Source: Apostichopus japonicus
Taxonomy: Eukaryota; Echinodermata; Holothuroidea; Aspidochirotida; Stichopodidae
Assembly: GCF_037975245.1 (NCBI RefSeq)
Contig: NC_092572.1
Coordinates: forward strand, 30,105,989 to 30,169,988
DNA: 64,000 bases
Reading direction: 5' to 3'
Both the position numbers and the translations under genes were made by a program. Below, one piece after another: positions 13,901 through 28,900 of this stretch; position 1 is the first letter of the stretch; each line of letters begins with the position of its first letter. Below the pieces are notes generated by a model. That model was not told the DNA's origin. It saw only the letters and a list, made by a program, of their open reading frames with translations, and searched no databases.

Positions 13901-16900
13901 CACAACTGAAGGTTAAGGACCATACTATCCTGTATGCACAACTGAAGGTTAAGGACCATACTATTCTGTATGCACAACTGAAGGTTAAGGACCATACTAT
14001 CCTGTATGCACAACTGAAGGTTAAGGACCATACTATCCCCTATGCACAACTGAAGGTTAAGGACCATACTATCCTGTATGCACAACTGAAGGTTAAGGAC
14101 CATACTATCCTGTATGCACAACTGAAGGTTAAGGACCATACTATCCTGTATGCACAACTGAATGTTCGAATGATCAGGAAAGACTGGAGGAGGATGGAGC
14201 AATAAACTAAATTAGGCAGATTTAAAGCAATGCTCAGCAAAAATCTCCCAGAAGCAACAGTAAGGTAATTGGGGGTAAGGGGTGGGGGCACGGGGGGGGT
14301 GTATTGGAGTTTAGAGATGCAACATTCCAATACAAATCAAATTAAATCAGACACAAAATTTGATTTGATGCTGTTGTAATGGGGAGAGTAAGTCGTTTCT
14401 CTGAGGTGTGATGGGTTCATGTCTATCAGTTACCAACTGTAGGATGAATATTCTCCAGGAGAGTTCCTTGCACACTACAGAGCAATAATCAGAATAGTAG
14501 AAAAGATAAGAGAGTAGTGGGGGGGGGGATGCCGACTCAGACAGGCTTGGTGTGACAGGCACAGGATGCACAGGATTTGAAAGGTGGGGAGGGGGGGCAT
14601 CTAAATTTTCCTGACTGATTTAAGTAGGGGTATGAACCATTATGAAAAGACCAGAGGTATTCTATAAAGGAAAAGTTTTGGTCTTGTGTTCATTGAAGTT
14701 TCTGCCATATAAGGGGGTCTGAGAAACAATTGGGAAGTTAGACTACAAATGGGGGCATTCTGAGGCATATTTAGACAAAATTTTAAGTCTATATATTAGT
14801 AGCTCTAATCAAAATGCAAGGGTGTGCTACAAAATATTCTTAATATTTGTGTGAGGTTGAAAAAATGGGAGGTCTGCATCTGCAATGCCTGGAGGTGGTG
14901 AGAGGAGGGGAACCTGTATACAACTGATTGTCAATCCATCATTAACTTGTTAAACATATGTAGAAAATTGTAATCACCATGATACAACTCAGTTTTCGAA
15001 CATTTTCTTTTCTTAATATCTCAAATGAGAAAGAAATGGATCTAAATTTTCTCTCTCAGAAAGAAATACATTTCCAATTATTTATAAATTTTGCATTTGA
15101 TCTTACCAAGGTAGGGTGCATTCTTGACAGCCCAGGCATATGCAAAGAAACACTCCTCAAAGGCTCTAGGGAAAGGAAGCTCAGGAGACAAAGAATAGTC
15201 TATAGACACAATGGGAACACCGAGGTCCTTTGCCCAGGAACGCAGGTAGACCTGGAAAAATAACCAACATAACCAAAGAGGAAAATAGATGATGAGAGGA
15301 TTGAATCTAGTTTATTAAATTCAAACTTTGAAAATAACACTATCTTTATAGGAATTTTTCAATTACATTCTATTGGGTATATTAAAAAAAACTCCATAAT
15401 GTTTTCATCACCAGAATCCTAGTTAGGGGATTTTTCATGCTATGTTTCAGGGGAAGTGAATTTTTAAAACCTCCTGCCAACTTAATCTAATATATTTTGA
15501 ACAGTGGAGAACGACGAGCGCTGTGACGTCATCGCGGCACTTCATTTCAGGAGTTGCAGGGACACTATCATTTGCAAGCTAAACTGTCGCAAGGAAAGTT
15601 ACAATTTCTGTAAGTAGCCAATTTTCGATTGAAATTTCCCAGTGAAGTTGCAAGTTAGCAATCTTTTGAAGACTTGAACGTTCAATAATTCCCTAACACG
15701 GTTTTCTAGCACTAAATTTCTCACCAGATAAATGTCTTATATTTCTAAGCACATGGCAGCTTAATAACACACTAAGTCAATGGGAAAATCAAGCCTAACC
15801 ATTTGTTTATTTGCTAAAATTCTGTCACAGTAAGCTGGCACTAAAATTATCCACGGTTTAGAGGGATGTACTACTGTTATGCAGAGATCGACATTACGGT
15901 CGATGGTCTTTGTAGTTAGCAAACTTGTGGGACGTAGCTTAATTATTGTTTTGCTTGACTTTTGGTATGTCAATATTGGTTTTCTGAATTTCTTGGGTCG
16001 CATAATTTTAATGCAATGGCTGATTCACATTTTCAAAAATAGTTACGAACCACTCGTTGATCAAGGCTAGTAATGTACAGGCCAAGGTAAAGGCTTTACT
16101 TATGTGCTTTTTTATTGAACTTTCGAGTAGCTGATTGTAAGTATTGAATCTCGGACATTTGGTAGTGGCGGATGTTAGTGTATAAAATAAGGCAATTTGA
16201 AACATAAGCTACAGCTCTATTGACTGTCCATACAGCCAAAGTAAATCCGCTCACTTGGCCAAGTGTGCTCATTGTTTGTGAACGATATGCAGCCTTGTGT
16301 TGTCATGACGCTGTGCTCATTACTCAGTCTGGCTATCGGCTGGTGTGCATTCAGCCATGGGACCCAATATGCACATGCATAATGAGCAAGTGGTGCAAGA
16401 TTTCCACCAGCCAGGTCATGGCGGTTAGATTTGCGAGGCTTCCCTTAAATATATCATTTTCAAAGTGATACATGTTGTTGTAATAATCTCAAGTACTTCA
16501 AAACATGTTGATCCATCCAAAGCTAGAGAAGATCTAGAGTGACAACAAATAAAAAGATTTACTTATATTTTGGTTAAATGTAAAAAGTGAGGAGGAAGTT
16601 TACTTGATACCTCATGCGACTTGGAGGTGTGGCCGACAAACCCTCCACCATGAATATGTATGAGAAGCCCTTTGGACATTGGGCTGGGTGGTTTCTTGGG
16701 CGGTATATTACCCCTGCTGTCTTCTCGCTGTTCCTCGCCATCTTGTACCCAAGCCTGTGAAACAAACAAAGCTGTTTGTTACCATGCATCAAGTTTAGGA
16801 TAAGAAACACAGTCTACTTGAAGAAATCATGAGAGCACTCAGAGGGCAGACTACAAAATAATTCAGAAATAGAATACTCAAGCTAACAGGTTGATGTATA

Positions 16901-19900
16901 TAACAACTTGATATCACAAAGTATACAAATATGATATTACATGAAAATAGTGAAGGGATATTAATATACACTTTAACATATGAAATAGTGCTTGATTTGA
17001 AGTACATATCCAAAGGAATATTTCAGTGGCAGTCTACTGGGTGTGTGAAAATACTCCACAATTTTTTCATTGTCACAGTCCTAGTTCTGGGCTTTTTCAT
17101 TTTTGAACCTTGTGCCAACTTAATCTAATATGATTTGAACAGTGTAGAACGATGAGCGCTGTGATGTCATTGCGGCACTTCGTTTCGGGAGTTGCAGGGA
17201 CACTATCATTAGCAAGCTACACTGTAGTGAGGAAAGTTAAATTTCTGAAACGAAATAGCGATTAAGATGGAAATTTCTCTTTGAAGTTGCTAGTTTGCAA
17301 TCTAAAAGGTTTGAAGGTTCCATAAGTCCCTAACTAGGTTTTCTTCATAATATGTTGTTCAGATATTTATTATTTGAGCAATTTTTTTAATCACAGCAGT
17401 TAGCAAAGTCTGTACACATTCATCTGTATTGTATCAAGGCCAAGCTTAGAGTGAGATGTGATCGAGTCTGACCAATGTGCCGAGCTGACGTCACCAATCA
17501 ACGTAAGTCAGTGTAGACTCAAACTTACCAGCAGGACGGGCCAACATTTCATGCCCTCTATCACAGAAACTAAAATTCAGCACAGGGCAAGGCTTACAAA
17601 GCGATTATAAAGACAAAAAATGATATGACCGGAAGGATTGGATCCCATTTTTCACTAAAAAAGCTCCTATAAATAAGTATGGAATCTTTAGGTATCCTTA
17701 CTATAATATACACAAAATATTTCAACTGTAAAGCAACATTGTCAATGTTGACATTCTCAGCTGCTCACAATTGGTTTATAGTTCACTTCCTTTGGCAATG
17801 TAAACATCCTCACATAATATTTCATTCATACTTTTCCAAGTAAATGAACGTTTAATAAAACAAATAAAAAAACCGCCAACTACATCCTACAAAAGTTTGT
17901 ATAATAGAATAAATACCTGTCACTTGAAAATGGTAACCACTTTATAAATATTCTTCTTTAAGGTATGCTTGGTAGCTCTTGAAAGCTTAAGTAATGCTTA
18001 CCTTTGTGCATTTTCTTTTCAAGATATTTTTTTTTTACAGTCCCACAATAGTAAAAGCATAGTTAGTTTAGTGCAAATTTATGCATTACCCTCCATAACT
18101 CATTGCCTTTATGTAACAAGGTAGTCAAGCAATAATTGGTACCAACCTGGCCCTCTCTCTCCACAAAGCTAAGAAGGCGTATCTGAACTGGCCCTGGGCC
18201 GACATGAGCACAAGGAGGGGTGATAGTAGCTGTTTCCTCAGAATTGTCCACACGTTCCATCTCAAAGTTGTGAGGTGTGATTTGGATAAGTTTATTGATG
18301 GCTACTGATCCTGCCATAAAATTACACATTTCCTGTAGAAAACGAGACAAGTTTGAGATAATCACGGTCAGAAAACACACATAAGGAGACATACTGGGAA
18401 ACCGAGTTGAGAATGTTGACCTTGTCCGGGATGACTACCCTCATCATGATCCTAACTAGTTCTCTGTCTCTGCGTAGCTCTTGGTAAAGAGTAGAAACAA
18501 TTATATTTACCATCAAACCATCAAATTTCACTTGATATGATCGTCAAGAAGATTTAAGATTTAACTCCCTACCAGAGATAAAAATCAGGTGGAAAAACCT
18601 ATTTTTATAGTAAATGCATACAATTAAATCCAAAATGTTTCCAAAACCGCATTCCGACTTGAGCCGAAGTCATGAAAAATAGGAAAACCATACTTTGTAT
18701 CTATTCACAGTATGAAATTCATGTAACATGCAAACAATGTCACTGTAAATTGGCAAATCACTACGACATTTCACAACCTACAGTCAATTCATGCAGATGG
18801 TTAATTGTGGAACCAGAACAAGAGTGACAGTCAGTATTTCTTTTACATACCCTTTTGTCCCTCTACATTCTAGCAGCTAACTAGAGAGAGCACATATAGC
18901 TCCATACTAGCAGCTAACTACAGAGAACAAATATAGCTCCATACTAGCAGCTAACTAAAGAGCACATATAGCTCCATACTACCAGCTAACTACAGAGAGC
19001 ATATAGCTCCATACTAGCAGCTAACTACAGAGAACACATATATAGCTCCATAATAGCAGCTAACTATAGAGAACACATATAGCTCCATACTAACTGCTAA
19101 CTACAGAGAACAAATATAGCTCCATACTAGCAGCTAACTACAAGAGAACACATATAGCTCCATACTAACTTCTAACTACAGAGAGCACACATAGCTCCAT
19201 ACTAGCAGTTAACTACAGAGAGCATATAGCTCCATACTAGCAGCTAACCACAGTGAGCACATATAGCTCCATACTACCAGCTAACTACAGAGAGCATATA
19301 GCTCCATACTAGCAGCTAACTACAGAGAACACATATAGCTCCATACTAGCAGCTAACTACAGAGAGCATATAGCTCCATACTAGCAACTAACTACAGAGA
19401 ACAAATATAGCTCGATTCTAGCAGCTAACTAGAGAGAACACATATAGCTCCATACTAACTTCTAACTACAGAGAGCACACATAGCTTCATACTAGCAGCT
19501 AACTACAGAGAACAAATACAGCTCCATACTAGCAGCTAACCACAGAGAGCACATTAGCTCCATACTAGCAGCTAACTACAGAGAACAAATATAGCTCCAT
19601 ACTAGCAGCTAACCACTAAGAGCACATTAGCTCCATACTAGCAGCTAACTACAGAGAACACATATAGCTCCATACTAGCAGCTAACTACAGAGAGCATAT
19701 AGCTCCATACTAGCAGCTAACTACAGAGAACACATATAGCTCCATACTAGCAGCTAACTACAGAGAGCATATAGCTCCATACTAGCAACTAACTACAGAG
19801 AGCGAATTTAGCTCCATACTAACAGTTAACTACAGAGAGCACATATAGCTCCATACTAGCAGCTAACCACAGAGAGCACATATAGCTCCATACTAGCAGT

Positions 19901-22900
19901 TAACTACAGAGAGCAAATATAGCTCCATACTAGCAGCTAACTACATAGAGCATATATAGCTCCATACTAGCAGCTAACCACAGAGAACACATATAGCTCC
20001 ATACTACCAGCTAACTACAGAGAGCATATAGCTCCATACTAGCAGCTAACTACAGAGAGCACATATAGCTCCATACTAGCAGTTAACTACAGAGAACAAA
20101 TATAGCTCCATACTAGCAGCTAACTACAGAGAGCACATATAGCTCCATACTAGCAGTTAACTACAGAGAGCATATAGCTCCATACTAGCAGCTAACCACA
20201 GAGAGCATATAGCTCCATACTAGCAGCTAACTACAGAGATCATATATAGCTCCATACTAGCAGCTAACTACAGAGAGCACATATAGCTCCATACTAGCAG
20301 CTAACTACAGAGAGCACATATAGCTCCATACTGGCAGCTAACTACAGAGAGCACATATAGCTCCATACTAGCAGCTAACTACAGAGAGCACATATGTGAA
20401 AGGAAGACAAGTGATATTAGCTAATCCAGTTGTTTTTTATTTGAGATTTCTACTTACTGCAAGATTATCTCCCTCTGATATGGCCCAGAAAGCTTTACAG
20501 ATGCGGACATCAGAAGAACTGAACACATCTAAGAGCTGCTTCCCTCTTGTATCCGGGTTTGTAGAATACCGTCCTCTTCAAGAAAATTAACAAAAAGAAT
20601 AAATGTACACTTTAACAATGATAAAGTTGTCAATTTGATGGATTATTTCTAACTGCCAGGTTGTTGAATTTTTTATATTTTTAAAGGACAAAAAAAAGGA
20701 ATTTTAATAAATAATTTATTTTATGACATGATGCCTTCATGTGTCTGTCTTTTTTATACTTAGAAACTTATGTTGACCCTGGAATAGGTACTTTCTGATC
20801 TAATGCCAAACTTGTACTTAGTTGTTCATGCATGCAAACCTTAATTCATTTCCAAGAAGCTTTTGATAGCATTGATAAAAAGATCCAACTGAAGTTGCAC
20901 CCCTGCATAAACTTGACTGCCACTAGATGACTTAATAGGTATTATCCATTGTTACATCATTGGTTTAGAAGCTATTTGATGTTGGAAGCAACATGTTGTG
21001 ACTCTGTGGGTTTGAGAATAACACCTCTTTTGTACTCCAATTCCTGTCTTTTTGTCTACTTTTTGTTTTCTCAGGCTGTTGGGGTGGGTGGGAGGGGAAC
21101 TAGAGGGGGATACTCTGGAGAGAGGAGGATACTCTATCACAGTGTTACACTGTTCCTGCAATCTTTTCTATTTAAAGCATTAGAAGCCAAGAGGAACATA
21201 GATCTAGCTCTGTTGTGACTGTAAGTTAGCACTAATCACTGAAATGTACTAAACCTTTAATCACAATTAAGCTACAGTATACAGAACACCAAGTTTCATA
21301 CTTTAAGTATACTGGAGTACTGAAGCCTGAATTGAGAGTAATTTCAGTGAAGCTTCTTGTAATCAACTGTACTTATACAGTAGGCCCTCACAGCAGGTAT
21401 TATCACTTGTTGTTTTGCTGCCACATGTGATTAATTTTCTTGTTGCAACATTTTATATGAAAATATGATCTGAAATGTGACTTTAAAACTGTTAATATTG
21501 ACTAATCTGCTGATTATGATGAAAAGGTCTTGCTACTTGGCCATCCTGTAAAGTTTCTGGTCCATAACAACCTTAAAACTAAGTTGTAAATATCACTTCT
21601 TTTATCCTTTTTGCAGGTTTTAACATGTCAACTAGAGATGTAAGAAAGCAATAACTATTTCTGTTCTAATTTTCATCATTTTTTTACCAGAAGATTAAAA
21701 GATTAAAATGTCTGGCTTAAATCAATGATTTTTTAAAGAAAACAGTACTGATTTAAATCAATTAGTTTCTTACCCATTGAACAGTGATGATGCTACTCTG
21801 GAAAATGCCCCCTCCTGTTTCTGGACACCTTCTCCAAATGCTGCAATTGCCAAGGACATAGAATTCAGTGGCTGGGATAGACTCTCACAAAACTACAAAC
21901 ACAAAATAGAGAGAGAAGTGTTAACTGAAGGCATCTGTATTAGTACCATAAAATATACTCAAATTTGGATGGGGGCTGGAGGGTGGGGGAGAGTTGTAAC
22001 CTATAGCATGCTATTAGATGCAACAGGGAGGGGAAACATTATATTGTGGCATCACAAATATGTTTCTGCTTCCCTACATTATTTTATGCTAGCTTGAACA
22101 CTACATTTGAATTAAGCAGACCAAGTGTGGGAAATCTTTAAGGGAACCACTTTCTTATAACACTCTGTTTGAAGGTGACAACTGGCTTTTGTTTTTAATG
22201 ATACAGAAAGACGAGAGGATATTTAACTATAAAAGACTATAATCCATATCAATGATATTTGTCCAAAACTGTTCCATATTCATCAATATTATTCCACCTA
22301 CAGTTTGCTCCATATTGATCAACGTTATCCGTCCCTAAGTTTGCTCCATACTGTATGTCAATGCTATTTTCTCTCTAGTTTGCTCCATATGTTACTTTTC
22401 CAAGTTATATATATCCATCACTGATAGAGAAATAATTAGCTTTATGGATCTACATGGTTATATGTATCACATGACAGATACAGTAACCTAGGGTAATTGA
22501 CTTATGTGGGCACTTTGCAGTACGAAAGCTGCAAAACAGTGTTATACTTATCCAATATTACTGCATAGCTTATATATTTTCATATCACAGAAAGGTATTT
22601 ATATAACCTACATTATGACTTACCAGGTAGACAACTATACAGACTTTATTTATAAACTTTCTGTCTGGGAATTCTACTCTTATCCATCTTATCTCAAAAC
22701 ATGAGAGGTTTCAGGTAAATATCTGCATTCCTCTAAGGGCAGTTAGAGCTGACACTACCATCAACACTTTCAAACCCCTCCGGTAGAAATTAAAATTCTT
22801 TCAAGTTCTGGTAAGTGTCTTTCATTCCTCTTAAGATTATTTTTTTTCATTTAGAGCAGGAGCTACTTCTGTTTCAAGTGCTAAAAATACCTGCCAGTAA

Positions 22901-25900
22901 ATCTATCCTTCATCAGACAGATAAACAGATTTTTGCATATCAAAGCAAACTCAGCACTTCTATTTTGTTAATTTGAAGAATGGTTGTATAGTTTGCTTAC
23001 TTTCAGCATAGAACAACTGTAGGACGAAGCAGTACAGAACATCCTGCTATGTTTGTACGTATGTACGAGAAAGTGTTTTTGCAATCATTCCAATACCTAG
23101 AATGTTCAACTTTATGCAATTCAAACAGTTGAACCTCCACCCCCATGGGAATCAGTTTGTACGGAAGATTTGAAGACTGAATTTTGTCTCTTACAAGCTA
23201 CTACAGTATCTGTACAAAACACAGTGATGTACATCTTTGGACATGTATGTATACAATTTTCACCATTTTGCACCCAAGTTTGCCATGCTATACTGGAGAC
23301 CCTCCCTCCCCCCCCCCACCCCTCCCCCATTTAACTGGCTTATTTCCCTGTCAGTTTACAATTCTGAAGCATATGTACAGTATGCCTAAACATTTAACAG
23401 TATTGTTATAAGTAAAGAATTCTAAGAGGCTAAAGAGCAAACCTTATTTGTAAATCGTTATCATGTTTAGTAATTTCCACCAATCCCATCCGACAAAACT
23501 TATTAGGTTATACCACAGCTACAGTAAGTACTACTAATACAAATAAAAGGAATTTTAATGAAACATTCAGTTTATCTTTTGAATGAAACCAGAACTGAAA
23601 CCACTAACATACCAAAATCAAATTCCTCACACCCATATTGTGTAGCTTTGCAGTAACACGTGTAATGTTTGCACACACCACGTTTCCCATGCATACTACA
23701 GTTAGTTCAAAGTCCACAATGCATGATTAATTCCAATGAGCACAGCCTACAGTATAATGTACACAATGAGTGACTGTACAGTCCCTCTATATACTCTATA
23801 GTAATCAAACAAATATAATACAAAACGAATATCAGCACTGCAGACTTTAAGTATAGAGTGCAAGTGATATAGGTCCATGCTGTATTCCATGTGTTTATAT
23901 ATTTACACTGCTGTATTATTAAGGTACCTCTATTGAATTTACAATACTTCTACATAGGAATGTTACAGTATACACAGAAACATGACAAAAGTGCTGGTCA
24001 ACCAACTCCTGGAATGGCAGTAAGGTAGTGTGTACAGTAAAGGCAGTGGCAAAGTTATGCAGAAATAACAACCATTGCTACTCTGTGTTATTAGTATTAG
24101 TATTGATGACCACCTGAAACAGGCCTGTGCAATGAAAATAAGTTGCATTTAATGAACATTATAAAACTTACTGGTTTATATATTTACGAGTGACCCACTT
24201 ACCTGTCTCCCCACAACATAAGCACCGCATTCTACCGTGTTTAGTATGCCCTGGTAATCTTTTAACACTGTACACCCTCACTGACCCTAGTGACCTCCTT
24301 CATTTTGAGACCACTTCTTCCCAAAGTGGCCCCTGACGCGACCTCGGGGCATACTAGACACGGTAGAATGCGGTGCTTAGGTTGTGGGGAGACAGGTAAG
24401 TGGGGAACGAAGTAAATATCACAGTTTTAATGCAAAAGGTGAAAGAATAATTTGCCTGGACCTTCTGTAGAGGTGAACAGGAGTCTGTTTCCACTTAATA
24501 AAGTAACTTAAAGATAAGAGAGCAATCTAAGTTACCGAGGAAATCAAAGTTTGACAAACCTGTGATTTTGTTGTAAAGAACAGAAAATTGCTTCAACATA
24601 AACTTGGCTTTGAATTTTAAAGCTTTCTTTCTTAAACCAAAGTATGGAATCATTGTTCATCAAAGAAGTAGGTTAGGAAGACTCTTCATAACTGCGTACT
24701 TTGCTGCTGTTAAACATATATTTCAGTCCCCCCCGCCCCATATTTTAATAGGACTGGTATAGATTACCTACACACATAAATATCGACTATAATATCAAAC
24801 TGTTGCAAGAAATTCTAAAACATGGGAAACTGAGACCTCCATTGGCAGAATTCTTCAATTCTCATAACTGTCTCAGATTTGGATATTCTCCAAACCTTTT
24901 GATTCTGAAATATCCTACTGTGAATAAATTACAATTTGGTTTCAGACAGTTTACTAAATTGTTAAACCAATGGAGTACACAATCTGTACTAGCCCATTTA
25001 AACTTGCAAAGATGCAATTGTAAAGGATAGCAATCCATCACCCACCTCCAAAATGGGTGGGCGGGACAAAGTGTCATTTTAAAATGCAAGCAAAACGTGA
25101 TTGTCTATTGTTTGTTCTGCTCTGTTAAGAGATGACCCTAGCATGGGTGATGAACTTGGACTGTAATTTGTTAAGTACTGTATAGTTGCATATATACACT
25201 ATGCACAGTTGCTTGTTGACTGATTGCTGAGACATTTCTTAATGATGTAATGCACACAAATATAGATGATACCACCAGGTACAGTATAACACACGTGTGC
25301 ACCTTAATTACACAGTTGGTAAAATCAGGCACAGTGTAGTCACAGTAGAACTTTTGACCTAACCATTGATGTGAACTCAAGCATGACATGTACTGTAAAT
25401 GAACTGTAACACACAATAAGGTTGAGTAGTTTAATCTTGTACTCTGTATAAGTGTGGTACATAATATGGCCACATGTGACAAGAAAACAAACTATTGAGT
25501 TGAGGAGAATTGAATGGAATCAATCAATTAACAGGATATCACTCATAGGAGAAACAAACCTAACCATATTTACAGAAGTGAAGCTTCACTGATCACCTTT
25601 TAAGTTTATTTTGTTAAATTTTGTTTGCTTTTCCATTAATAATACTAAATTCTATTACAATATATATTTTTTTTAATCAAATATCTTCATATCTACCTGC
25701 ACATTACATGCTCTTAGTGTTAAAATTGGCCAATGTAATGATGAGAATTATTATTATTATTATGATACATTTAATATTGCACTAGCAACCAAAAGTTACC
25801 TAATGCGCTCTACAAAGCATAGGATTCAAGACAAATTTACAAAAAATTGGAGTACAAACAAAATCTAGAACCTAGAAAAAAAAAACATGTTTTAAATTTA

Positions 25901-28900
25901 GATTTGAACTGCTTAATTGTTGCATCTTTAATTGAACCTACAGTAGGTATATAAATATTTTTGTATTGACCTACAGTAAAATTTGCATATTGTACCTACA
26001 GTAGGTATTTAATGATTTTCATATTGGACCTACAGTAAAATTTGCATATTGTACCTACAGTACAGTAGGAATTTAATGATTTTCATATTGGACCTACAGT
26101 TGGTATATCAAGATTTGCATATTGGACCTACAGTAAGTATATACAGATTTGCAACTGGACCTACAGTAGGTCTATAAAGATTTGCATATTGGACCTACAG
26201 TAGATACAGTATATAAAGATTTCCGTAGTGGACCTACAGTAGGTATATTAAAATTTGCATATTGGACCTACAGTAGGTATTTAATGACTTTCATATTGGA
26301 CCTACAGTTGGTATATAAAGATTTGCATATTGGTCCTACAGTAGGTATAATGATTTGCAATTGGCCCTACAGTAGATCTATAAAGATTTGCATATTGGAC
26401 CTACAGTAGACCGTATATAAACATTATTACTAGCACTAGACCTAAGCACTCTCCTGCCAATGTCTAAATGGAGAAGTTCTGACAGGTATTCTGGGGCTTG
26501 TCCATTCAAGCACTTCCGAACAATGGTAAGAATCTTTAACTTAACACGTAGTGTAAAGGGAAGCCAATGTCATTTCTTCAAACAGGTTGTGGAACCATCA
26601 GGTCTATCCCAACCCAGGACTAACTTAACAGCCACGTTTTGCACTTGTTGCAATTTTTCAGACTTGGCCGTAAAAGAGGCCATTACAGCAGTCAAGGTGT
26701 GATATAATCAAACCTTGTACAACTTGTTTAACAAGCATCAATGGTTAGCTATTACCTGATACTGGCTATATGATGATAACTTGCCATATAGCAGTTCTAG
26801 CATGTTACATGTAGCATTTGTTCTGTATGTGTGATTTCATGGAAAGATTATCATCAAGGTACATACCCTTTTACATATGACATGGACTTTTGATATCTCA
26901 CAGTTACTGACAGACAATTTTTGAGTTATGCATTTAAATCACTTTTTAGTTGATCTGAATTATATAAACTATTTCTTTGAGTCATTCACTTTAAGTTGGT
27001 TGTGTTCCATCCAGGATTAGACCTGACTTAACGATTCTTCAAGTACATGTGCAGTAGATGACTCAGACTCACTTTAGTGCATGATCATCAGCATACCCAG
27101 AGTTAACAATGTCAGGTATACATATTTTCATGGTGGATGCATATAGACAGAACACAGGGTTGGGCCGGCTACACTTCCCTGTGGAACTGAGAAATTTAGG
27201 TTTTTTTGATGATGATTATTCATTTTCAATGAACTCCCTTGGTGCAAGGTAACTGCAAAACCACTGAAGACATTCACCTGATATTCCAATATTTGCAGCT
27301 AAGACAATCAACAGCACCGAGTGGTCAACAGTATCGAAAGCCGCACTGAAATCTATGGATGCAAGAGATGTTATAACTTTTTATTGTCCATGTTCCACAG
27401 TATATCATTAGCTAATTTAAGGAGTGTTGTTGTATTCTCAGTGTTCCACGAACTGTTCAAGAGCAACTTTTGCTAAAAATTTTGACAAGAAATAAAAGTT
27501 ACTCAATGGTCGATAGTTAGACATGACAAGTTCTAGGTCAACATTTTTTAAGTACAGGACTCACCACGACAACTTTCCATTTTTGGATGAACACACTTTT
27601 GCATAAGGAAGTATTTATGACCCTTGTAATGATCGGCACAATTTTCTTAAGAACCTTTTTCAAATTTCACTGGCACTATGTCTATTTCACATGTCTTTGT
27701 TGGCATTTATGGAATGGCAATCCTAATAAGGTCTTCACTCACTACGGAAAACTACTGTATGCAAGAGTGAAGTTCACTTGGTCAGAAGCTGTGTACAGAC
27801 TTTTATCTTGGAGTTCCTCTCTCATTTGGAGGAAATTTTCCAAGAATTGATCGGCCGGATCTTTGTCACTTGTATGCTTTGGCAGTGGACACCCTACTCT
27901 TTCCCTCCTTCTCACAAAAGCCCTTCATCATTTAATGTTATCAAATAAACAAGATTTCTTTCAGGTCTGTAATTAGTCTCATTGGAATTAGCTGGTCCAA
28001 ACATTAACTGTGTTTTCATCCACAGCTTCCCACCGGCAGTCAAGATCATATAAATCAGTAAGGTCACACTATTTTCAATGTCCAGTTTTCAAAAGCATCT
28101 TGTGTTAATTGTTTTAATAACTACATCATCTCTTTCAAAATCTAGGTCTGCTACCATGAATAGCATGAAGCAATCATTGGATATGTACTGTATGAACCTG
28201 CAAAACAGTTTATGATTTTTAACATCACAATTTTCTGATGCATAAATGTGATGAAGGGTGTGACCTCTATCATAAGTCTGAAGTGAACATGTTGGTCAAA
28301 GCCTTTCATTGACTTGTTAATGTCATTTGAAATATAATTGGATTATCCAAACATCAACATGGATGTTGAAATGCTAATAATTTGTCAACATAATTACACA
28401 CTCACTTAATTATTATGTGGTGATAAAATATAGAATGGTGACATTAGAATCAACAAGTACATGCTTGTTACACACTAAACACATACAAGTCAACATAACG
28501 ACCTGCAAATAAAGTGTCATTTGTTACAAAATGTTGGTCTCTTTTCTTAAATATGACTGGAAACTGGACACGTCCATATTATTTTGTTCCGGGAACTGAA
28601 AGTTACTTTCATTGTTATTTTCTTTCCCAATGCTCCAAGTATATCTAGACCTGCCAACTGCCTATCATGTTGAAGACAATATCCCACTCTACTTCCAATA
28701 TTACATACTGATCTGCCGGCACAGTGATGTGTAAAAGCTCCCTTTTTTTCTATGTTACTTTTTTATTGCTGTCTTAGTTTCCTTTGGATTTACCCAATAC
28801 TCAATTTTTCCTCTAAACCCGAATTTTCTTGGGGGATTGAGAAAATTTGAATCTCCCTATATGTTAAATATTTATGAAAGCTAGAAATAGAAAAAGTCAG

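Noticed and set aside
13345-14202. 285-residue minus-strand ORF with a 12-residue repeat
   Set aside because: Produced by a 36-bp intronic minisatellite whose period is a multiple of three; no splice context or family.
20854-20945. Minus-strand peptide [19 protein letters not shown] as a possible extra LIPE exon
   Set aside because: It does not match HSL, and exons 2 and 3 already join in phase without it.
26182-26409. ORF with repeated GPTVG-like peptides
   Set aside because: Translation of the minisatellite within the LINE, on the opposite strand to the reverse transcriptase.
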